Position numbers and translations under genes: made by a program. Shown piece after piece: positions 18,018-28,027 of a DNA stretch of 64,000 nucleotides (the stretch's first letter is position 1; each line of letters begins with the position of its first letter). The notes beneath the pieces are model-generated. The model had not been told where the DNA came from, did no database searches, and saw only the letters and a program-made list of their open reading frames with translations. The stretch is from Xylanibacter muris (GTDB lineage Bacteria > Bacteroidota > Bacteroidia > Bacteroidales > Bacteroidaceae), in contig NZ_JABKKF010000002.1 in the NCBI RefSeq assembly GCF_013166605.1, positions 248,001 to 312,000 of the forward strand. The letters run 5' to 3'.

Positions 18018-19230
18018 TCTTCAAGTCATGGCTGATATCCTCTTTCCATTCTTTCAGGTAGCTGAACCATTCTTTGGAACTATGGTATCCGAAGTCCTCG
18101 TTGTCTGAGCCGAACGTTATATTATATTTGAAACTGTCTGTCGGTGTTCCTACAACATAAGGATAGTTGTCTTTGTCGGCCGGAAGCTCATTTATGATAT
18201 TCCCCTGTGGTATGTATATTCCAAGTCCTACGGTTTCCGGTTTGTGTCCGGCGGAGTCTTTTAATGCGACAGGCCAGTCTGTTCCCCAGCAGCCGCGAAG
18301 ACCTTTCTTGTCATTGAACTCGACAGAGTTTTTCACGTTTATTATACCAGTGGCGAACTTATAGTCAGGAACGTTTTTGTTGAACTTCACATCAACGAAA
18401 CAATCTCTGCGTCCTGAGTATAATATATATAATGTTGTCATGTCTATTTTTTCCTTGCCCTCGTTCATGGTATTCCATCCCTGGTCCGCAACTTTTACTA
18501 TCGAGCGCACCGGACCTTTACTTACAATAGCCATTGTCCTGTAGTCGACGTCTTCGAGCATACAAGGCTCTTTTCCGTTCCATCCGCGCATGGCTCCGAG
18601 TCCGAAGGAGTTGCCTACCCACAGCACATCATTGCCGAATCCTGATGCGAGTTGCTGTTTGTCGGGATAGAACTGGGTTTTTTGTATTTCAAGTCCTTTA
18701 TGGTATTTTCCATACATGTCTACTGTCTGTCTGTGATCAAAATACAGTCTGAATGCAATAAACTCGTTTTCAAAGGCTGGGCCGTGGTGATGTACGGCAC
18801 TGTATGGGTTGGAACCGTTTTCCACAGTGAGGCTGCTGATAAACAGGTTTTGCTTGTTCTTTTCTTTTATTTTTTTGTTTGGCAACAGCATTTCTGCATA
18901 AACGCCTGATTTATATTTTCTTGGTTTACCGCTGTTTGACAGCTCTACCGTGAAGTTTTGTGTTTCTTTCTTGTCTATGTCTGTGACAAAGCATAGCTCG
19001 TCATAGATTCCGTCGCCGTTAATGTCATCAAGCTGTGAAGCAATTTCGACACCGTTTTTTGTTACCAGCGCTGACCTGGTATCGGTATGGTCTTGCAGGC
19101 ATATAATGACAGGAGCGGCTGTCTTTCGGCTTTTTGAAGGATTGCTTACTTCCACGTTTAGGACGTTTTGTGCCATAAGCGCGGTATTTGTCAATGCCAT
19201 AAGCGATAAACAAATAGTCTTTTTATTCAT
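17998..19230 (-). CDS. DUF4861 protein, pectin-utilisation associated
   Basis: 410 residues with signal peptide MNKKTICLSLMALTNTALMA-Q. The whole mature chain is one DUF4861 domain, seen by SQLDDINGDGIYDELCF near the N-terminus and WFSYLKEWKEDI at the end. DUF4861 proteins accompany rhamnogalacturonan and pectin enzymes in Bacteroidota; their activity is not established to my knowledge. A related domain is fused to the GH88/105 enzyme at 23638-25944. A -7 box TAATTTTG lies at 19285-19292. Overlaps the glycosyltransferase tail by 20 bases. Confidence 0.82.
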   Translation of the reverse strand: MNKKTICLSLMALTNTALMAQNVLNVEVSNPSKSRKTAAPVIICLQDHTDTRSALVTKNGVEIASQLDDINGDGIYDELCFVTDIDKKETQNFTVELSNSGKPRKYKSGVYAEMLLPNKKIKEKNKQNLFISSLTVENGSNPYSAVHHHGPAFENEFIAFRLYFDHRQTVDMYGKYHKGLEIQKTQFYPDKQQLASGFGNDVLWVGNSFGLGAMRGWNGKEPCMLEDVDYRTMAIVSKGPVRSIVKVADQGWNTMNEGKEKIDMTTLYILYSGRRDCFVDVKFNKNVPDYKFATGIINVKNSVEFNDKKGLRGCWGTDWPVALKDSAGHKPETVGLGIYIPQGNIINELPADKDNYPYVVGTPTDSFKYNITFGSDNEDFGYHSSKEWFSYLKEWKEDISHDLKIKVSKK

Positions 19231-19284
19231 TGTTTGTTTTTTAATTTGTTTTTATTGTTGTTTTTGTCTGTTTATTTATTATCA

Positions 19285-19292
19285 CAAAATTA
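19285..19292 (-). promoter_or_regulatory. -7 box of DUF4861 gene
   Basis: TAATTTTG on the minus strand, 54 bases before the ATG; -33 element not convincing. Confidence 0.45.
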
Positions 19293-19383
19293 CATAAAAA
19301 AGCCCGTAAAAAGCCTCTTCAACAGTATAAATATTAAATAAATAATTATTTCTACACAATATTTATTTATTTTTAGGTTAAAA

Positions 19384-19415
19384 TTTGCGTTGTATAATAT
19401 TTATTAGTATATTTG
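19384..19415 (+). promoter_or_regulatory. Promoter of GldB-like gene
   Basis: TTTG (19384-19387), 20-base spacer, TATATTTG (19408-19415). Start near 19422, about 32 bases before the GTG. Confidence 0.75.
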
Positions 19416-19453
19416 CATTGTTAATTAACAATAATCAATAAACATTTGCATTA

Positions 19454-20260
19454 GTGGGCAAAATATACTATATCATTGTGTTTTTATTGCTTGTTTGCAT
19501 AAGTTGTGAATGGCGACTGAAATCATCGGACAAGGATGTGCCCGGTGACAATGTTGTTGTTGACCGTTACGACAGGATAGAGAGTCTTTATCTTACTACC
19601 GGTGATTTTTCAGCACTGCAGCAGATGAACACCAACTATCCGATGCAAACCCGTACATTGATAGAGGATGTTCTCAAGATAGGATATGTGAATGACCATG
19701 ATATAAACAACAAGTTTCTTAACTTCTATCAGGATACAATTCTTCAGGGACTGATAAATGAGGTTGAGCAGCAATATGCTTATATGGATGATATAAACAA
19801 GGATCTTACAAATGCTTTCAAAAAGCTGCGTAAGAAGCTTCCCGGTATGAAGATTCCTATGGTCTATGCCCAGATAGGGGCTTTGGATCAAAGTATTATT
19901 GTCGGTAACAATACTTTGGGAATAAGCCTTGACAAATATCTTGGTGCGGATTATCCGCTTTATAAGAAGTTTTATCCTGAGTCACAGCGTAAACAGATGA
20001 AGCGGTCTATGATTGTTCCGGATTGTCTTACATTTTACATCCTGAGTTGCTATCCTATGCCATACAACTATGAGATAAAGCAGTTGGAGTGTGATATGCA
20101 TATAGGAAAGATAATGTGGATTGTAAACAGTATCACACACAAGCCTGTGTTTAATACGAAATACGTGGCAATGGTAGACAAGTATATGCAAAGGAATAAG
20201 GATGTGGACATGGCTACTTTGTTGAAAGTTACCGACTATAAAGACATTGCAAATTACTGA
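19454..20260 (+). CDS. GldB-like lipoprotein
   Basis: 268 residues with a GTG start at 19454; the lipoprotein signal MGKIYYIIVFLLLVCISC places lipidated Cys18 and no ATG fits. The body (YLTTGDFSALQQMNTNYP ... LRKKLPGMKIPMVYAQIGALDQSIIVG ... YPLYKKFYPE) resembles the gliding-motility lipoprotein GldB family, which is also kept in non-gliding Bacteroidales. No other gld genes are near. Probably an envelope protein of unknown job. Full consensus promoter upstream. Confidence 0.75.
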   Translation: MGKIYYIIVFLLLVCISCEWRLKSSDKDVPGDNVVVDRYDRIESLYLTTGDFSALQQMNTNYPMQTRTLIEDVLKIGYVNDHDINNKFLNFYQDTILQGLINEVEQQYAYMDDINKDLTNAFKKLRKKLPGMKIPMVYAQIGALDQSIIVGNNTLGISLDKYLGADYPLYKKFYPESQRKQMKRSMIVPDCLTFYILSCYPMPYNYEIKQLECDMHIGKIMWIVNSITHKPVFNTKYVAMVDKYMQRNKDVDMATLLKVTDYKDIANY

Positions 20261-20292
20261 TTTTTCTCTTGTTTTGCCTTGGATACGGGGTG

Positions 20293-21210
20293 TCAGCCGT
20301 GCTTTTTGTCTCCTTGGCGTGCTCCTGTCTTTCTCAGGTGATTTGACAGAAGATTTGTAAATTCATAGTTTTTTAATCCCCAATGGGGAGCTATTAGCAA
20401 ATTCTTTGGCGACTGCGATACAAATCTTTCAATTATGATGTCTTTTCTGAGCCTTCTTATATATTCTGTGACAAGTGTTATGTATTCGTCTACGGTATAC
20501 AGATGGAACGGTTTCTCTTTATATATGCGTTCGAGTTTTGTACCTTTGATTATTTGCATCTGATGTATTTTCAGGATGTTGACACTAAGTTCCGATATAA
20601 TGTCGGCTTGTCTTATGCTTTCTTCCGCATCTTCCCCCGGCAGTCCCAATATGATATGTGCTCCGGTTGTTATCCCTCTTTCTGCCGTTTGTTCTATGGC
20701 TTTCTTTGAGCATTCGAAATCATGTCCGCGGTTTATGAATTCGAGGGTTTTGTCATTTGTTGTCTCCACACCGTATTCTACTGTCACCATGATGTTCCGG
20801 TTCAGTTCTGCAAGATAGTCGAGAAGTTCGTCTGACACGCAGTCGGGACGTGTGCCTATGACAAGTCCCACAATACCGTCACACGCCAGTGCTTCCTCAT
20901 ACATTCTTTTCAGTTTGTCCAAAGGTGCGTATGTATTTGTAAAGGCCTGGAAATATGCCATATATTTCATTTCCGGATATTTTCCTGCGAAGAAGCGCTT
21001 TCCTTCCTCTATCTGTTCTGTTATGCCTTTGCCGGCATCACAGTATGCCGGATTGAATGTCCGGTTATCGCAATATATACACCCGCCGCTGCCAATGCTT
21101 CCATTTCTGTTTGGGCATGTGAACCCCGCATCAACGGATATTTTCTGAACGCGGAACGGGAATCGTTGTCTGATCCATGAGGAATAGTCGTTATATAGAG
21201 CTGAATCCAT
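20293..21210 (-). CDS. TIGR01212-family radical SAM protein (YhcC-like)
   Basis: 305 residues. RVQKISVDAGFTCPNRNGS followed by GGCIYCDN holds the three cluster cysteines with the long first spacing typical of this family. The GRPD-like GTRPDCVSDELL block, VEYGVETTNDKTL and HIILGLPGE are family features. Reaction unknown; cytoplasmic. Divergent from dpp4 with back-to-back -7 boxes. Confidence 0.88.
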   Translation of the reverse strand: MDSALYNDYSSWIRQRFPFRVQKISVDAGFTCPNRNGSIGSGGCIYCDNRTFNPAYCDAGKGITEQIEEGKRFFAGKYPEMKYMAYFQAFTNTYAPLDKLKRMYEEALACDGIVGLVIGTRPDCVSDELLDYLAELNRNIMVTVEYGVETTNDKTLEFINRGHDFECSKKAIEQTAERGITTGAHIILGLPGEDAEESIRQADIISELSVNILKIHQMQIIKGTKLERIYKEKPFHLYTVDEYITLVTEYIRRLRKDIIIERFVSQSPKNLLIAPHWGLKNYEFTNLLSNHLRKTGARQGDKKHG

Positions 21211-21315
21211 TTTGTTTTGTAATATTTTTAGTGATATGTGAACACCGTTGATGTTTTTTCACGTATCTTGGTAGTAATGACGTCTTTGCGTTCATTATTT
21301 AGAACGGTGTACATG

Positions 21316-21344
21316 CAAAATTACAAAAAATATTACTATCTTTG
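21316..21344. promoter_or_regulatory. Divergent -7 boxes (radical SAM / DPP IV)
   Basis: Minus-strand TAATTTTG at 21316-21323 for the radical SAM gene and plus-strand TATCTTTG at 21337-21344 for DPP IV, only 13 bases apart. -33 elements are weak. An 8-base inverted repeat ACACCGTT/AACGGTGT (21242-21249 and 21303-21310) flanks the upstream side. Confidence 0.5.
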
Positions 21345-21381
21345 CATGATAAATGGTATTATTTAATAAAAACTACAAATA

Positions 21382-23598
21382 ATGAAAAGAACAGTTTTTA
21401 TGTGTGCTGCGTTGTTGATTGCCGCAAGCCATGTATTTGCAGGCGAAAGGCTCAGTCTCAAAAGTATCACTTCCGGTGAATTCCGCAGTGAGAGTATGGC
21501 AAGAATTGAACCTTTGGCAGACGGAGAGAATTATGCCTCAATAAGTCCTGACGGTAAAAGAATTGTGAGATATTCTTTCAAGACGGGCAAGCAGGCCGGA
21601 GTCATTTTTGATGTCAATACCGTGCGTGGTCCGAAGATAGACCGTGTTGACGGATATATTTACAGTCCTGACGGGCGTAATATTCTTATACAGACAGAAA
21701 CGAAACCCATATACCGCCGTTCATTTACAGCTGTATATTATATATATAATGTACAGAACAATAAGATGGAGCCTCTTTCAACGGGAGGGCCACAGCAGAC
21801 ACCGGTGTTTTCACCGGACGGCAATCAGATAGCTTTTGTGCGCGACAATAATATATATCTTGTCAAGATGCTATATGATAATGCCGAAAGTCAGGTGACA
21901 AAGGACGGAAAGCGTAATAATGTTATAAACGGCATTCCGGATTGGGTATACGAGGAAGAGTTCGGCACAAACAGCAGTATGGTGTTTACAGCCGACAGCC
22001 GTGCCATCTGCTGGATACGTTATGACGAGACGGCAGTCAAGGAGTATTCGTTTCCACTCTACAAAGGTTTGAATCCGTCAAATGACAGGTATGCCGATTA
22101 TCCTGGACACTATACTTACAAATATCCCATTGCCGGTGAGACAAATTCTTCTGTAGCCGTTTACAGTTTCGATATCAAGTCACGCCAGACACGTAAGATG
22201 CAGCTGCCGGTGGATGCTGACGGATACATACCGAGGATAAAGATGACGTCAGATCCGACAAAGATAGCGGTGTTTACCATGAACCGTCATCAGGACAACC
22301 TTTCAATCTATCTTGCCGATCCTTTGTCTACGGTATGTAAGTTGGTGGTTCAGGACAAGGCGGACAAATATATCCGTGAGGAATCCATGGCTTCCGTACA
22401 GCTCACCTCGGGGCACATCCTTCTGGCGAGTGAGCGTGACGGATATAATCATCTGTACCTTTATACCATAAATGGTCAGTTGAAGCGTCAGATAACAAAA
22501 GGAAAATTTGAGGTGACGGACGTCTACGGCTATGATGAGGCTACCGGTGACACGTATTTTGCTGCGAATGAAAAGGGTGTGGCCGAGAAGCAGGTTTATG
22601 TGGCGCATAAGGACGGACGCATGGAATGTCTTACCCCGAAGTCAGGACATAACGATGCGGTGTTCAGCGATGGTTTCAAGTATTTCATAAATATATGGAG
22701 CGATATGAACAATCCTGCCGTATACACGGTAAATACAAATACAGGAAAACACCTTGCCACGCTTATAGACAACAATCAGCTGAAGAAAAAGATGGCGGCT
22801 TATGAGCTTGGTAGCCGTGAGATGTTCACTTTCACCACTTCAGAGGGAGTAAGCCTGAATGGGTGGATGGTGAAGCCTGCCGGATTTGACGGCAGCAAGC
22901 GTTATCCTGTGATAATGTATCAGTATGGAGGTCCCGGAAGCCAGCAGGTCCTTAACCGTTGGAACAATGGTATGTGCGGTCAGGGCATGGTGCTCGAACA
23001 GTATCTTGCACAAAACGGCTATCTTGTTGTATGTGTCGACGGGCGAGGAACAGGTGGTAGGGGAGCCGAGTTCGAAAAGTGTACCTACCTGCGCCTTGGC
23101 GAGAAAGAGGCGCGCGATCAGGTTGAGGCCGCCATCTGGCTTGGAAAACAGAGCTATGTGGATAAAGATAGGATCGGGATATGGGGATGGAGCTATGGCG
23201 GATGGAATACTCTGATGAGCATGAGCGAGGGGCGTGATGTGTTCCGTGCGGGAGTTGCCATCGCTCCTCCTACGACGTGGCGTTTTTACGACACTGTATA
23301 TTCAGAGCGTTATATGCGCACACCGAAAGAGAATCCTTCTGGTTATGACGAGGTTAATCCTATAGCGCGTGCTTCAAGTCTTAGCGGTGCGCTGCTTATA
23401 TGCCACGGTATGGCGGACGACAATGTTCATTACCGCAACACTGTGGAATATACGGAAGCACTGGTGCAGGCCGACAAGGATTTTCGTGAGAATATATATA
23501 CCAACCGTAATCATAGCATCTATGGTGGCAATACACGCAATCATCTTTTCCGTCAGGCTATAAGATTCTTTGATTCCGAGATGAGAAAAGGTTTATAA
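21382..23598 (+). CDS. Dipeptidyl peptidase IV (S9B)
   Basis: 738 residues, normal size, with signal peptide MKRTVFMCAALLIAASHVFA. Beta-propeller (about 40-480) with several SPDG blades and the N-terminus-binding Glu pair in WVYEEEFG (E191-E193), then an alpha/beta hydrolase with S604 (GWSYGG), D679/D680 (MADDNVH) and H711 (NRNHSIYGG). Cuts X-Pro dipeptides from peptide N-termini in the periplasm. It heads a plus-strand run of close genes to 27684 and complements the C1/M24 peptidases at the start of the window. Confidence 0.95.
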   Translation: MKRTVFMCAALLIAASHVFAGERLSLKSITSGEFRSESMARIEPLADGENYASISPDGKRIVRYSFKTGKQAGVIFDVNTVRGPKIDRVDGYIYSPDGRNILIQTETKPIYRRSFTAVYYIYNVQNNKMEPLSTGGPQQTPVFSPDGNQIAFVRDNNIYLVKMLYDNAESQVTKDGKRNNVINGIPDWVYEEEFGTNSSMVFTADSRAICWIRYDETAVKEYSFPLYKGLNPSNDRYADYPGHYTYKYPIAGETNSSVAVYSFDIKSRQTRKMQLPVDADGYIPRIKMTSDPTKIAVFTMNRHQDNLSIYLADPLSTVCKLVVQDKADKYIREESMASVQLTSGHILLASERDGYNHLYLYTINGQLKRQITKGKFEVTDVYGYDEATGDTYFAANEKGVAEKQVYVAHKDGRMECLTPKSGHNDAVFSDGFKYFINIWSDMNNPAVYTVNTNTGKHLATLIDNNQLKKKMAAYELGSREMFTFTTSEGVSLNGWMVKPAGFDGSKRYPVIMYQYGGPGSQQVLNRWNNGMCGQGMVLEQYLAQNGYLVVCVDGRGTGGRGAEFEKCTYLRLGEKEARDQVEAAIWLGKQSYVDKDRIGIWGWSYGGWNTLMSMSEGRDVFRAGVAIAPPTTWRFYDTVYSERYMRTPKENPSGYDEVNPIARASSLSGALLICHGMADDNVHYRNTVEYTEALVQADKDFRENIYTNRNHSIYGGNTRNHLFRQAIRFFDSEMRKGL

Positions 23599-23637
23599 TG
23601 AGATTTTATATATAATAATTATTATTACTGACTTATA

Positions 23638-25944
23638 ATGAAAAGACTATCTGTTGTTTTAATTGTTTCGGCATTGATGCTTATGCCTGCGATGTCGGAG
23701 GCAAAGGCGAAGAAGATTAAAGCCATGCCTTCTACTATAGAGATTATAGAAAAGGTGAACTCACATTGGCAGAGAACCAACAGTCCGTATGTGCGTGCAT
23801 TTTGGGATAATGCGGCATATTTTACAGGTAATATGGAGGCATACAGGCTTACCGGCAATGCCGGATATCTCGAATATAGCGATAAATGGGCGCGTCACAA
23901 TAAATGGAGCGGAGCCATGGAAAAAGACCCGTCCAAATGGAAATATAAGAATTATGGTGAGGGGCAGGACTATGTGCTTTTCGGTGATTGGCAGATTTGT
24001 TTCCAGACTTATATAGACATGTATGAAATGAATCCCAATGCCTATAAGACGGCACGCGCAAAAGAAGTCATGGATCATGAGTGCGCCATGCCGGATACCG
24101 ATTTCTGGTGGTGGGCGGATGCTCTGTATATGGTGATGCCGGTTATGACGAAGTTGTACGGGATTACAGGCGACATTAAATATCTTGACAAGCTTTATGC
24201 CAATTTCAAGTATGCCGATGACCTGATGTTTGATGATGATACACATCTCTACTACCGTGACGGCAAGTATATATATCCTAAACATAAGACAGATACGGGG
24301 AAAAAAGACTTTTGGGCACGTGGCGACGGATGGGTTTTGGCCGGGTTGGCGAAGGTTCTTGCCGATATGCCGGCAGATTATAAGCACCGTCCGTTTTTTC
24401 TTCAGCGTTATCTTCAGCTGGCCGAGGCGGTGAGCAAATGCCAGCAGAAAGAAGGATATTGGACACGTTCAATGCTTGATCCCGAACAGGCGGAAGGCCC
24501 GGAAACAAGCGGAACGGCTTTCTTTACATACGGTCTTCTTTGGGGAATGAATCACGGCTTGCTTGATGTGGCCGTATATAAGCCGGTGGTGGATAAATCC
24601 TGGAATTATCTTGTGTCGAAAGCGCTTCAGCCAGACGGTTCGGTAGGATATGTTCAGCCTATAGGAGAGAAGGCCATAAAAGGTCAGCAGCTTACAGCAG
24701 CCAATACAGCCAATTTCGGAACGGGAGCCTTTCTTCTGGCAGCTTGTGAGAAGGTACGTTTTGATGACGGGTCAGTGAATCCTGTAGACAAGAAGGCATT
24801 TACCGTCACTATATGCAATCCTACCGGACGATATCGTCATGAGGTTGTCGAACTTGATGCGAAGACGGTATTTTCAAAGCTTGGTATAAGTGGAGGACGG
24901 CAGTTTGTCATCACTAACGGCTTCGGCCAGCAGCTTGCGTATCAGATAACTCACGACGGAAAGATTCTTGTGGATGTGTCTGTGCTGCCTGAATCCCGGA
25001 TAAAGTTCACTATAAAGAAGGGAATCCCGAAAACGTTTGTAAACTCATGCTACGGGCGTGCGTATCCGGAGCGTCTTGACGACTATGCCTGGGAGAACGA
25101 CCGAGGAGCTTACCGTGCATACGGTCCTGCGCTCCAGAAGCGTGGTGAGAGATCATACGGAAATGACGTGTGGGTGAAAAACACTCCCGACCTCGTGGTG
25201 GAGGAACGTTATAACATCGAGGACATTTATCAGCCGATTGTCAGGAATTTACGTAAAACCAATAAGGCGGCCGCAGATTCCCTGAATGCCATAACCAGTT
25301 ATCATCTTGACCAGGGATACGGTCTTGACTGCTATAATGTGGGGCCGTCGTTGGGTTGCGGCACTCCCGCACTTATGGATGGCGATAGGATATTGTTTCC
25401 TTATTGTTTCTGTGATTATGAGATACTGGACAACGGACCTCTGCGCACTACTGTGAGGTTTACATATAATCCGGCCACGATAAACGGTGACACTGCTGTG
25501 GTGGAGACGCGCGTTGTAAGTCTCGACAAAGGGGCTAATTTTAACAAGACCTCCGTTTCTTATCACGGACTGACATCATCTGCCACAGTCGCCTCGGGAG
25601 TTGTTGTTCATACGGGTGACGTAAACAGTGTGGTATGCGGAAAAGACTATGTGCTTTATGCCGATCCGACAAATAATCCTGAGGGCCATAATTTCCAGAT
25701 ATATGTGGGGGCGTTGTTTCCATATAATGCAGTAGTCACAAAAAAAGTATTTTACGACAAACCTGACGGTGATATTGCCGGCCATGTATTGGGGATGCTT
25801 AACGGATATAATGACGGTGATAAGTTCACATATTATTCAGGTTCCGCATGGAGTAAGTATGATTGCCGCAGTTTGAAGGAATGGCAGTTGAGGGCAGAGT
25901 CGTTCATTGAGAATGTGAAGACACCGCTTACTGTAACTTATTGA
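23638..25944 (+). CDS. GH88/GH105 unsaturated uronyl hydrolase fused to DUF4861
   Basis: 768 residues with signal peptide MKRLSVVLIVSALMLMPAMSEA. Residues about 40-375 are an (alpha/alpha)6 barrel of the GH88/105 type, with DYVLFGDWQICF and WARGDGW (226-232, likely catalytic D230). Such enzymes remove the unsaturated uronic acid left by pectin lyases. Residues about 380-768 are DUF4861 (YGLDCYNVGPSLGCGTP), related to the free copy at 17998-19230. Starts 39 bases after dpp4. Fits with the PL1 lyase and esterase nearby, whose products it could use. Confidence 0.88.
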   Translation: MKRLSVVLIVSALMLMPAMSEAKAKKIKAMPSTIEIIEKVNSHWQRTNSPYVRAFWDNAAYFTGNMEAYRLTGNAGYLEYSDKWARHNKWSGAMEKDPSKWKYKNYGEGQDYVLFGDWQICFQTYIDMYEMNPNAYKTARAKEVMDHECAMPDTDFWWWADALYMVMPVMTKLYGITGDIKYLDKLYANFKYADDLMFDDDTHLYYRDGKYIYPKHKTDTGKKDFWARGDGWVLAGLAKVLADMPADYKHRPFFLQRYLQLAEAVSKCQQKEGYWTRSMLDPEQAEGPETSGTAFFTYGLLWGMNHGLLDVAVYKPVVDKSWNYLVSKALQPDGSVGYVQPIGEKAIKGQQLTAANTANFGTGAFLLAACEKVRFDDGSVNPVDKKAFTVTICNPTGRYRHEVVELDAKTVFSKLGISGGRQFVITNGFGQQLAYQITHDGKILVDVSVLPESRIKFTIKKGIPKTFVNSCYGRAYPERLDDYAWENDRGAYRAYGPALQKRGERSYGNDVWVKNTPDLVVEERYNIEDIYQPIVRNLRKTNKAAADSLNAITSYHLDQGYGLDCYNVGPSLGCGTPALMDGDRILFPYCFCDYEILDNGPLRTTVRFTYNPATINGDTAVVETRVVSLDKGANFNKTSVSYHGLTSSATVASGVVVHTGDVNSVVCGKDYVLYADPTNNPEGHNFQIYVGALFPYNAVVTKKVFYDKPDGDIAGHVLGMLNGYNDGDKFTYYSGSAWSKYDCRSLKEWQLRAESFIENVKTPLTVTY

Positions 25945-25946
25945 TT

Positions 25947-26645
25947 ATGAATACAAGACTTATATTTCAGTTTTTGAGGGATATTTCGGCAAACAACGAC
26001 CGCGAATGGTTTCATGCCAACAGAGCTTATTACGATGAGGCACGTGCCGATTTTGAGGATGGCGTGGCCATGGCCATAAACCGTATTGCGGCGTTTGATC
26101 CTTCGGTTGCCCATGTCACCGTGAAGGATTCGACTTACCGTTTCTATCGTGACACCCGTTTCTCTGCCGACAAGTCTCCATATAAGAATCATTTCGGTGC
26201 CTATATAGCTGCCCATGGCAAGAAGTCGCTTCATGGCGGGTATTATATTCATCTTGAGGCCGGACATAGCCTTTTGTCTTGTGGCAACTATTGGCTTCCG
26301 ACAAATATCCTCACCTCGTGCAGGAATGAGATAATGGGAAATATTGATGAATGGCTGAGGCGTGTCCGCAACGAGGAGTTTCTGAAGTTCTTCGGTGCCC
26401 CGTCGTCAGCGTCCTGGAATGACGCTCAGGGTTTCGGTCTGGAGCGTCTGAAAACATGTCCTTCGGGATTTCCCCGCGATTATCAGTATATAGATTATCT
26501 TCGTCAGAAAGACTATTGCTGCTGGCATCAGGTTGCCGATGATTTTTTTGAAGGCGACGGCTGGCTTGACACAATGGAACGGGTATTCAAGGCCGGCAAG
26601 CCGATGATGGATTTTGTGAATGCGGTCATAGATGATTATGAATGA
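25947..26645 (+). CDS. DUF2461 protein
   Basis: 232 residues from ATG 25947, two bases after the GH88 stop; a TTG at 25941 is less likely. N-terminal LIFQFLRDISANNDREWFHANRAYY and FYRDTRFSADKSPYKNHFGAY are the DUF2461 signature. No signal peptide, so cytoplasmic. Function unknown. Its end overlaps the next gene, so the two are translated together. Confidence 0.9.
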   Translation: MNTRLIFQFLRDISANNDREWFHANRAYYDEARADFEDGVAMAINRIAAFDPSVAHVTVKDSTYRFYRDTRFSADKSPYKNHFGAYIAAHGKKSLHGGYYIHLEAGHSLLSCGNYWLPTNILTSCRNEIMGNIDEWLRRVRNEEFLKFFGAPSSASWNDAQGFGLERLKTCPSGFPRDYQYIDYLRQKDYCCWHQVADDFFEGDGWLDTMERVFKAGKPMMDFVNAVIDDYE

Positions 26646-27684
26646 CCGGTTGAATGTTTATATGATGGCTTGTCTGACAATGCTTTTGCTTGCAGGCAGG
26701 CCATTGTTGGCTCAGGGTAATGATTTGAGGGTGGTGCGTAATAATGCCCAGCGTTCGTTTTCCTCGTCTGTTCCGGCCGGCAATTACAGCGGCATAACCC
26801 CTTTGGGTGGAAATCTTTATGCTGTGGTGAGCGACAAATCGCCCCATGACGGTTTTTTTGTTTTTGATATAGCTGTGGATTCTGTCACCGGAAAGCTGAA
26901 GTCTGTAGGCGACAGGGGCTTTGTATATGCATTGGCGCATAATGGCGACACGCTTCCTAATCGCGATCAGGAAGGCATTGTTTATCTTCCTCACAGCAAT
27001 ACTTTATTTATAAGCGGTGAGAAAGACAACCGTATATTGGAATACAGGCTTGACGGGAGTGTAACAGGCAGAAGCCTGGCCGTTCCTCCGGTATATTCGG
27101 GAGCCGGTTCCGATTATGGTTTTGAATCACTGACGTACGACAGTTGCAACCGCTGTTTTTGGACTGTCACGGAGAGCACCCTTCCCGTAGACGGTTCCCG
27201 GGCCACGCCTCAGAATCCGGTGCGCAACCGTCTTCGTCTGCAGTGTTTCAATGACAGCCTTCAGCCGTGCGGATGGTGCTATTATGAAATGGAACCGCCT
27301 TTGGCAAAAAAACGTCCGTCAATGTATGCAATGGGTGTAAGCGAGCTCTGTGCCTTGGGAGACGGGCGTATGCTTGTTCTTGAGCGTGAGATATTTGTGT
27401 CGAAGAGGAAACTCGGCTCATTTGTAAACTGCCGTTTGTTTGTGGTGAGTCCATATAGCGTATTGCAAGCTCAGGATTCCTCTGTAAAAGCTGTGTCAAA
27501 AAAAGAACTTGTTTCGTTCCGTACACGTATTTCCCTTACCGGTTTGTCGTTTGCGAATTATGAGGGAATGTGTTTGGGGCCGTTGTTGGCTGACGGTAGC
27601 CGTGTGATTATTCTTTTGAGTGATTCTCAGAACAGATATAAGGGAGTGCTTAGGGATTGGTTCAAGACAATAGTGGTAAGGTAA
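26632..27684 (+). CDS. Secreted esterase-like/phytase-like beta-propeller protein
   Basis: 350 residues; ATG at 26632 or 26638, both inside the end of the DUF2461 gene. Signal peptide about MNDRLNVYMMACLTMLLLAGRPLLA-Q. The body (YSGITPLGGNLYAVVSDKSP, RDQEGIVYLPHSNTLFISGEKDNRILEY, GFESLTYD, SFANYEGMCLGP) matches the esterase-like activity of phytase family, a propeller with metal sites. Substrate unknown; could be a phosphoester. Last gene of the dpp4-GH88 run. Confidence 0.82.
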   Translation: MIMNDRLNVYMMACLTMLLLAGRPLLAQGNDLRVVRNNAQRSFSSSVPAGNYSGITPLGGNLYAVVSDKSPHDGFFVFDIAVDSVTGKLKSVGDRGFVYALAHNGDTLPNRDQEGIVYLPHSNTLFISGEKDNRILEYRLDGSVTGRSLAVPPVYSGAGSDYGFESLTYDSCNRCFWTVTESTLPVDGSRATPQNPVRNRLRLQCFNDSLQPCGWCYYEMEPPLAKKRPSMYAMGVSELCALGDGRMLVLEREIFVSKRKLGSFVNCRLFVVSPYSVLQAQDSSVKAVSKKELVSFRTRISLTGLSFANYEGMCLGPLLADGSRVIILLSDSQNRYKGVLRDWFKTIVVR

Positions 27685-27819
27685 GATAATCACATCAAGC
27701 GTCTTGATATGTAATAAAAATTCACAAGGCGGTTTTGCCTCATTCTTTAATTCCTTATAAGACTTGTAACTGTTTGATATATAATGTGTTAGATACAGAC
27801 AAAAAGTGTGCCAAAATGA

Positions 27820-27900
27820 ATGGCCTATTCACGCTTGATGAATAGGCCATTCACGGTCGATGAACATGCCATTCATTGAGCATGAACATGCCATTCATCG
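27820..27900. repeat. Tandem array, exact 22-bp period
   Basis: The core GCCATTCA recurs at 27846, 27868 and 27890, and the mirror form CCTATTCA at 27824: four units with a strict 22-base step. Each unit is itself a dyad (TGAA ... TTCA), and the first two form a 14-bp inverted repeat around CGCTTGA. It lies between the convergent ends of the phytase-like and pectin esterase genes; the rest of 27685-28027 is featureless. Confidence 0.85.
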
Positions 27901-28027
27901 AAAGAGGATTTTACATTTGTTGGAAATGTAAATAGATTTCAAAAAATTATCATAATTGGTCTTATTTTGATAAATTAACAGTTGGAGATATGGCAGGCAT
28001 TTTCATTGTCTGTGCATTCTGCTGGTT

